Assembly (NCBI GenBank): GCA_964348085.1
Contig: CAYGBI010000012.1
Coordinates: forward strand, 1-64,000
Direction of reading: 5' to 3'
Source of the DNA: VXYL01 sp964348085
GTDB taxonomy: Bacteria > Pseudomonadota > Gammaproteobacteria > Pseudomonadales > Azotimanducaceae
Length of the DNA: 64,000 nucleotides
Part shown: piece by piece, positions 60,614-64,000 of the stretch
Numbering within the stretch: the stretch's first letter is position 1
Layout of the letters: each line of letters starts with the position of its first letter
Made by a program: the position numbers and the translations under genes
Notes under the pieces: generated by a model
Database searches by the model: none
Told to the model about the DNA's origin: nothing
The model's input: the letters and a program-made list of their open reading frames with translations, nothing else

Positions 60614-61309
60614 TCAAGATAGTCCGTTATCGTCGAGACGCCGTTTTTCGTGAACCGCAGCGATTTGCTGGCCGTCCCAGACATAGCAGAGATGCCGCTC
60701 TTGCCGGGCGTTCGAGAGAAGGGGTGGACGGAATACGGCGGCGCACTCGCCCCCAAGCCGGCGGACGCTGTCGTAGGTGATGCCGTTGGCCCCAGCCTGA
60801 CGCAGCGTTTTCCCCAAACGCTGACCTGCCGCGTAGTTGTGGGCGTGGTAGATGAGCGGCTGCGTGTCCTGCTGTCCGCGCAAGTCATGCATATCTCCCT
60901 GGAGGTCGACGAGATAGACCCGCATGTCCAGTTCCATACGAGGCTGCGCGGTGGCGCGCATGAACTGCTGGCGGTGGTACTTGGTTTCAGCGATGGCCGT
61001 GTCGAGGTCGTTGGCGGCATAGAAGACGCCGTAAGTGCCATCCGAGAACCGGCTGCCATGTGGATTCAGGTGGGTGAACGCCGCCATGACGACGCTGGCA
61101 CCCGGTCCGCTGACCTGGTCCTCGGGCGGCACAAGACGGACATCGCCGGCCTCGTTGCGAAGCCTGAGGTTGGTCAGCGCGTCCAACTCGAAGATCGCTT
61201 CCAGATCCTGTGACTCCGTCACCCTCTCGAAGAGTTGAATCGGCGGAAATCGGCTGGGGATGATCCGCCGGCACGGCTTCCACTCGATGCGGACAACCGG
61301 CGGCGTCAC
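60614..61309 (-). CDS. RES-domain toxin (NAD+-degrading family)
   Basis: A 231-residue protein with a RES domain from about residue 80: SRFSDGTYGVFYAANDLDTAIAETKYHRQQFM carries the conserved Gly-x-Tyr-x-Ala, Glu and the YH pair, and GITYDSVRRLGGECAAVFRPPLL has the Ser. RES toxins such as MbcT/Res break down NAD+. The N-terminal 80 residues (VVRIEWKPCRRIIPSRFPPI...) are part of the family. The GTG at 61309 overlaps the antitoxin stop by 4 bases in ATGTGA. The frame is open upstream, but those codons lie within the antitoxin gene. Confidence 0.88.
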   Translation of the reverse strand: MTPPVVRIEWKPCRRIIPSRFPPIQLFERVTESQDLEAIFELDALTNLRLRNEAGDVRLVPPEDQVSGPGASVVMAAFTHLNPHGSRFSDGTYGVFYAANDLDTAIAETKYHRQQFMRATAQPRMELDMRVYLVDLQGDMHDLRGQQDTQPLIYHAHNYAAGQRLGKTLRQAGANGITYDSVRRLGGECAAVFRPPLLSNARQERHLCYVWDGQQIAAVHEKRRLDDNGLS

Positions 61310-61704
61310 ATCCAGCCGCCCCGCTCTGCGTCGAGGTACTGGCGAACCACGAAAAGATCTGCCACTTGGCCGGACAACATCCGTTCGAGCGCCGGCCGAC
61401 TGCCGAACAGGGGTGCTGCGTTCGGTCGCCTCACCCATTCGTCGGCTGCCCTTTCGTCGGGCAGCAGAATCTGAAGCGCCTTGTAGATGCCGACAATGTA
61501 GGAAATCCGCTCCAGCGTATCTTTGGGTAGAACGACGTTCGGATCCTTCTTCCACTTGAAGAAGGTCGATCGGGCTGCCACGCCGAGGAGGATCATCTGT
61601 TCTTTGACCGAGAGGCCCCAAAGCTCGGCAATTCGAAAGAACGTGCGCAGCGCGGGGCCAGATAGGTTCTTGCGGTCCGTCGCCTTTGCCTTGCGTGCGA
61701 TCAT
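61306..61704 (-). CDS. Xre/MbcA/ParS-type antitoxin (DUF2384)
   Basis: The 132-residue protein has an N-terminal Xre-like helix-turn-helix (LRTFFRIAELWGLSVKEQMILLGVAARSTFFKWKKD) and a C-terminal DUF2384 toxin-binding domain (LERISYIVGIYKALQILLPDERAADEWVRRPNAAPLFGSRPALERML, given by its blocks). It binds and inhibits the RES toxin encoded next to it and represses the operon. The ATG at 61704 was chosen; TTG at 61716 is also in frame. The protein ends GGWM just before the toxin GTG. Confidence 0.88.
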   Translation of the reverse strand: MIARKAKATDRKNLSGPALRTFFRIAELWGLSVKEQMILLGVAARSTFFKWKKDPNVVLPKDTLERISYIVGIYKALQILLPDERAADEWVRRPNAAPLFGSRPALERMLSGQVADLFVVRQYLDAERGGWM

Positions 61705-61721
61705 GGGTTGGTCCAAATATG

Positions 61722-61762
61722 TATATTGTTGCTAATATAGTCCATAAATGAACTTCATGCAA
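61722..61762 (-). promoter_or_regulatory. Promoter with operator palindrome of RES/Xre operon
   Basis: Read on the minus strand, TTGCAT (61762-61757) and TATATT (61739-61734) are 17 nt apart, a fair sigma-70 promoter. The -10 is the left arm of a perfect palindrome, TATATT-AGCAAC-AATATA (61739-61722), which lies about 20 nt before the antitoxin start. An AT-rich patch in a GC-rich genome and overlap with -10 are what an autorepressor operator would show. Confidence 0.55.
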
Positions 61763-61963
61763 GAGCCTGACGGCCGCGGGCCGTCCGTTTTAAAGCGACG
61801 GCACCGCCAGTAGCGCAGATGATGATCTTGGTGAGCGGATTGATCGCCGGCCCGGCACAAGTGTACATTCCGTGACGCCCACCAATTCAGTCACTACACT
61901 GGCTGACGGCTCGAAGACAAACGCCCAAAGCGCAAGGCGCTCGCGCCAATAGCCGAGGCACAC

Positions 61964-63652
61964 ATGAAGAAACTGGCAATCACGCTCGCGACGCTCGCGA
62001 TTCTGGCTTGCTTGGGCTACTGGTATCGGCTGGAGCTGCTGATCGCGGTCTTGCCGATTGTCGACGACATCCGCGAACCCATCGGCGCACATCGCGCCGT
62101 GGCGTGGCGCGAAGGCCCGGCCAACGCCACAACGCCGCCGCTCGAACGGCCACCCAACATCGTCGTCATTCTCGCCGACGACTTGGGCTTCAACGACATC
62201 TCCTTCACCAATGGCGGTGCCGCCGACGGCACACTGCAAACGCCGAACATTGACTCCATCGCCCGAAACGGCGTTGCCTTCAGCAACGGCTATGCGGCCA
62301 ACGCAGTCTGCGCCCCTTCCCGGGCAGCGATTATGACTGGCCGGTATTCAACGCGATTCGGCTTCGAGTACACGCCCTTTCCGAGGGTTGGGGTGACGAT
62401 CTTCCAGTGGATGGCCGACGCCAATCCCGGCCTGCTGCCGGTGACCATCCACCACGACCTCGCCGAAGCCCTGCCGCCGATGCACGAACTCGGCATGCCA
62501 ACGAGCGAGGTCACTATTGCCGAGGTGCTCAGGGAAGGCGGCTATCAAACCGCCCATATCGGCAAGTGGCACCTCGGCGGCGCCGTTGGCTCGCGGCCGA
62601 TCGATCAAGGATTCGACGACAGCTTGAACATGGCGAGCGGGTTGTATCTGCCCAAGGACTCGCCCGACGTGGTCAATGCCGAACTCCCATTCAGTTCCAT
62701 CGACAAGATGGTGTGGGCGTCGATGCGCTACGCCGCAACCTTCAACGGTGGCGAGTTGTTCGAACCGAAGGGATACCTGACCGACTACTACACGGACGAA
62801 GCGCTACGGGTGATCGACGCCAATCGCAACCGGCCGTTCTTCCTCTATCTCTCCCACTGGGGAGTACACAACCCCCTGCAAGCCTCGCGGGAGGACTACG
62901 ATGCGTTGTCGCACATCGAAGATCACGCCCTGCGCGTCTATGCAGGCATGATTCGCGCCTTGGACCGAAGCGTGGGCAGAGTGCTGGCGGCGCTTCGCGA
63001 ACATGGCTTGGAGGAGAACACGCTGGTGATCTTCACCAGCGACAATGGCGGCGCCGGCTACCTTGGGTTACCCGATATCAACAAGCCCTACCGCGGTTGG
63101 AAGCTGACGTTGTTCGAGGGTGGCATTCACGTGCCGTTCTTCATGCAGTGGCCGGCGAAGATCGACCCCGGCACGGTCTTCGACCACCCCGTTGGCCACA
63201 TCGACATCTTCTCGACGGCCGCGGCGGCGGGCAATGTCGCCTTGCCGACAGATCGCGTCGTCGATGGCGTGGACCTCCTGCCGCACGTAATCGGGCAGAC
63301 CCCTACGCCGCCTCACGAGACCCTGTTTTGGCGGGAAGGCCACCACCAAGTGGTCTTGCATGACGGATGGAAACTCGTCGTTTCCAAGCGGGCGCCCGGC
63401 CACGAGACGCCCCCCGGCGAAGAGGCGAACCAACGCTGGCTGTTCGACATGCGCGACGATCCCACCGAACGTCGAAACGTCGCACGACGGATGCCGGAAC
63501 GGGTGACCGAGTTGCAGGCGCTGCTCGACGAACACAACGCCGCGCAGGCCGAACCGATGTGGCCAAGCATCGTCGACTCGCCGCAGCTCATCGACAAAAC
63601 CGAAGCGGAAGCCTACGTCGAAGGCGACGAGTACATCTACTGGCCGAATTAA
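61964..63652 (+). CDS. Sulfatase (formylglycine type)
   Basis: A 562-residue secreted sulfatase. The N-terminal helix (KLAITLATLAILACLGYWY) is a signal or anchor. NIVVILADDLGFNDISF provides the metal-binding Asp residues, and Cys116 in NAVCAPSRAAIMTGRYSTRFG is the C-x-P-S-R position oxidised to formylglycine by a sulfatase-maturing enzyme. HIGKWHLGGAVGS and DNGGAGYLGLPDINKPYRGWKLTLFEGG complete the site. Likely substrates are sulfated sugars or steroids of marine origin. No maturase lies in the window. It is separated from the partial SnoaL gene by 73 bp, convergent. Confidence 0.93.
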   Translation: MKKLAITLATLAILACLGYWYRLELLIAVLPIVDDIREPIGAHRAVAWREGPANATTPPLERPPNIVVILADDLGFNDISFTNGGAADGTLQTPNIDSIARNGVAFSNGYAANAVCAPSRAAIMTGRYSTRFGFEYTPFPRVGVTIFQWMADANPGLLPVTIHHDLAEALPPMHELGMPTSEVTIAEVLREGGYQTAHIGKWHLGGAVGSRPIDQGFDDSLNMASGLYLPKDSPDVVNAELPFSSIDKMVWASMRYAATFNGGELFEPKGYLTDYYTDEALRVIDANRNRPFFLYLSHWGVHNPLQASREDYDALSHIEDHALRVYAGMIRALDRSVGRVLAALREHGLEENTLVIFTSDNGGAGYLGLPDINKPYRGWKLTLFEGGIHVPFFMQWPAKIDPGTVFDHPVGHIDIFSTAAAAGNVALPTDRVVDGVDLLPHVIGQTPTPPHETLFWREGHHQVVLHDGWKLVVSKRAPGHETPPGEEANQRWLFDMRDDPTERRNVARRMPERVTELQALLDEHNAAQAEPMWPSIVDSPQLIDKTEAEAYVEGDEYIYWPN

Positions 63653-63725
63653 CCACGCTCGTTCAGCACACAGCCACAGAACGGATTGCCATCGACGGTG
63701 GAGCTGAAACCATCACCCACCGCAC

Positions 63726-64000
63726 TTACGAAGCTCGCAGTTCCTCGGCGCGTTTCCGTAGGTGCTTGACTATACGTTCGGGCGCGAAGTCGAGTTGCGC
63801 CATGGCCATGCCGGTATTGAACTGCTCCCGATAGCGGGAAATCAGCTCGCCGGCGAAAGTAAATTGCGCAATGCCGTCGAACACCACGGTATTCCCGGCC
63901 ACATTTGGCAGTTTCGATGCGTAGCTGAATAGGTAGCGGGCATAGCCGACGGTGCCGTCGCATACCGGCTCGAACATCCGCCAAGTGAACCCTTCGGCGT
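63726..64000 (-). CDS. SnoaL/NTF2-like protein, partial at right edge
   Basis: The visible 91 C-terminal residues include GFTWRMFEPVCDGTVGYARYLFSYASKLPN, then NTVVFDGIAQFTFAGELISRYREQFNTG, the latter being the NTF2-like strand-helix end with a hydrophobic pocket (FxGexIxryrEqfd). The N-terminus is cut by the window end, so the start and pocket residues are not visible. It may act as an isomerase, ligand binder or polyketide-like cyclase. Confidence 0.6.
   Translation of the reverse strand, partial: AEGFTWRMFEPVCDGTVGYARYLFSYASKLPNVAGNTVVFDGIAQFTFAGELISRYREQFNTGMAMAQLDFAPERIVKHLRKRAEELRAS

Overview
The window looks like a chromosome segment of an uncultured, GC-rich, probably marine or host-associated gammaproteobacterium. 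That reading rests on gene order: truA-trpF-trpB-trpA-folC-(SPOR/dedD)-cvpA-purF, purM-DUF2066-(CDP-alcohol transferase)-hda, and lpxH next to folD are layouts typical of Gammaproteobacteria. The accessory genes (TRAP transporter, sulfatase, CoA chemistry, four Fe(II)/2-oxoglutarate-type dioxygenases) fit a marine heterotroph. Genes are densely packed, with many 1-8 nt stop/start overlaps and frequent GTG starts.

Left part (0-12.5 kb): an IS630 remnant, then a minus-strand operon dctP-dctQ-dctM-(CIDC-tailed protein)-UGSC protein. The last gene is interrupted by an in-frame TGA that starts a UGA-Gly-Ser-Cys motif, followed at the right distance by a hairpin matching a bacterial SECIS. I read it as a selenoprotein. 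Next come a fused beta-oxidation enzyme, an ASCH/HAD pair, a DUF4097 repeat protein, a PhyH dioxygenase, TesB, a broken DUF222 gene and an ArsC-like reductase.

Housekeeping block (12.5-24 kb): an unusual ATP-dependent DNA ligase, truA, trpFBA, folC, SPOR, cvpA, purF, a DUF1289 protein, lpxH and folD. accD, often found just before folC in related genomes, is absent.

Metabolic accessory block (24-40 kb): two TauD-like and one PhyH-like dioxygenase, an acyl-CoA dehydrogenase, an MBL hydrolase, an alpha/beta hydrolase, a dienelactone hydrolase, an MFS transporter, an amidase, a three-domain adenylation-carrier-reductase protein, a NIPSNAP protein and a CaiB/BaiF CoA-transferase. A chimeric duplicate made of the 3' ends of the MFS and amidase genes lies between the two parent genes.

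Second housekeeping block (40-51 kb): purM, DUF2066, a CDP-alcohol phosphatidyltransferase, hda, a divergent MurG paralogue, serA, GST and a Gld-type ABC system with a GldF-GldG fusion.

Right part (51-64 kb): a defence and toxin-antitoxin rich region with an Eco29kI-like GIY-YIG endonuclease and amino-methyltransferase, a stand-alone TIR protein, DUF433/DUF5615, a DUF4143 ATPase preceded by 23-bp iterons, and RES/Xre with a palindromic promoter. Between them lie a lipoprotein, an SDR, an MBL protein and, at the edge, a sulfatase and a partial SnoaL-like protein. A dispersed 80-130 bp MITE/REP-like repeat recurs in at least six places, several times abutting stop codons.
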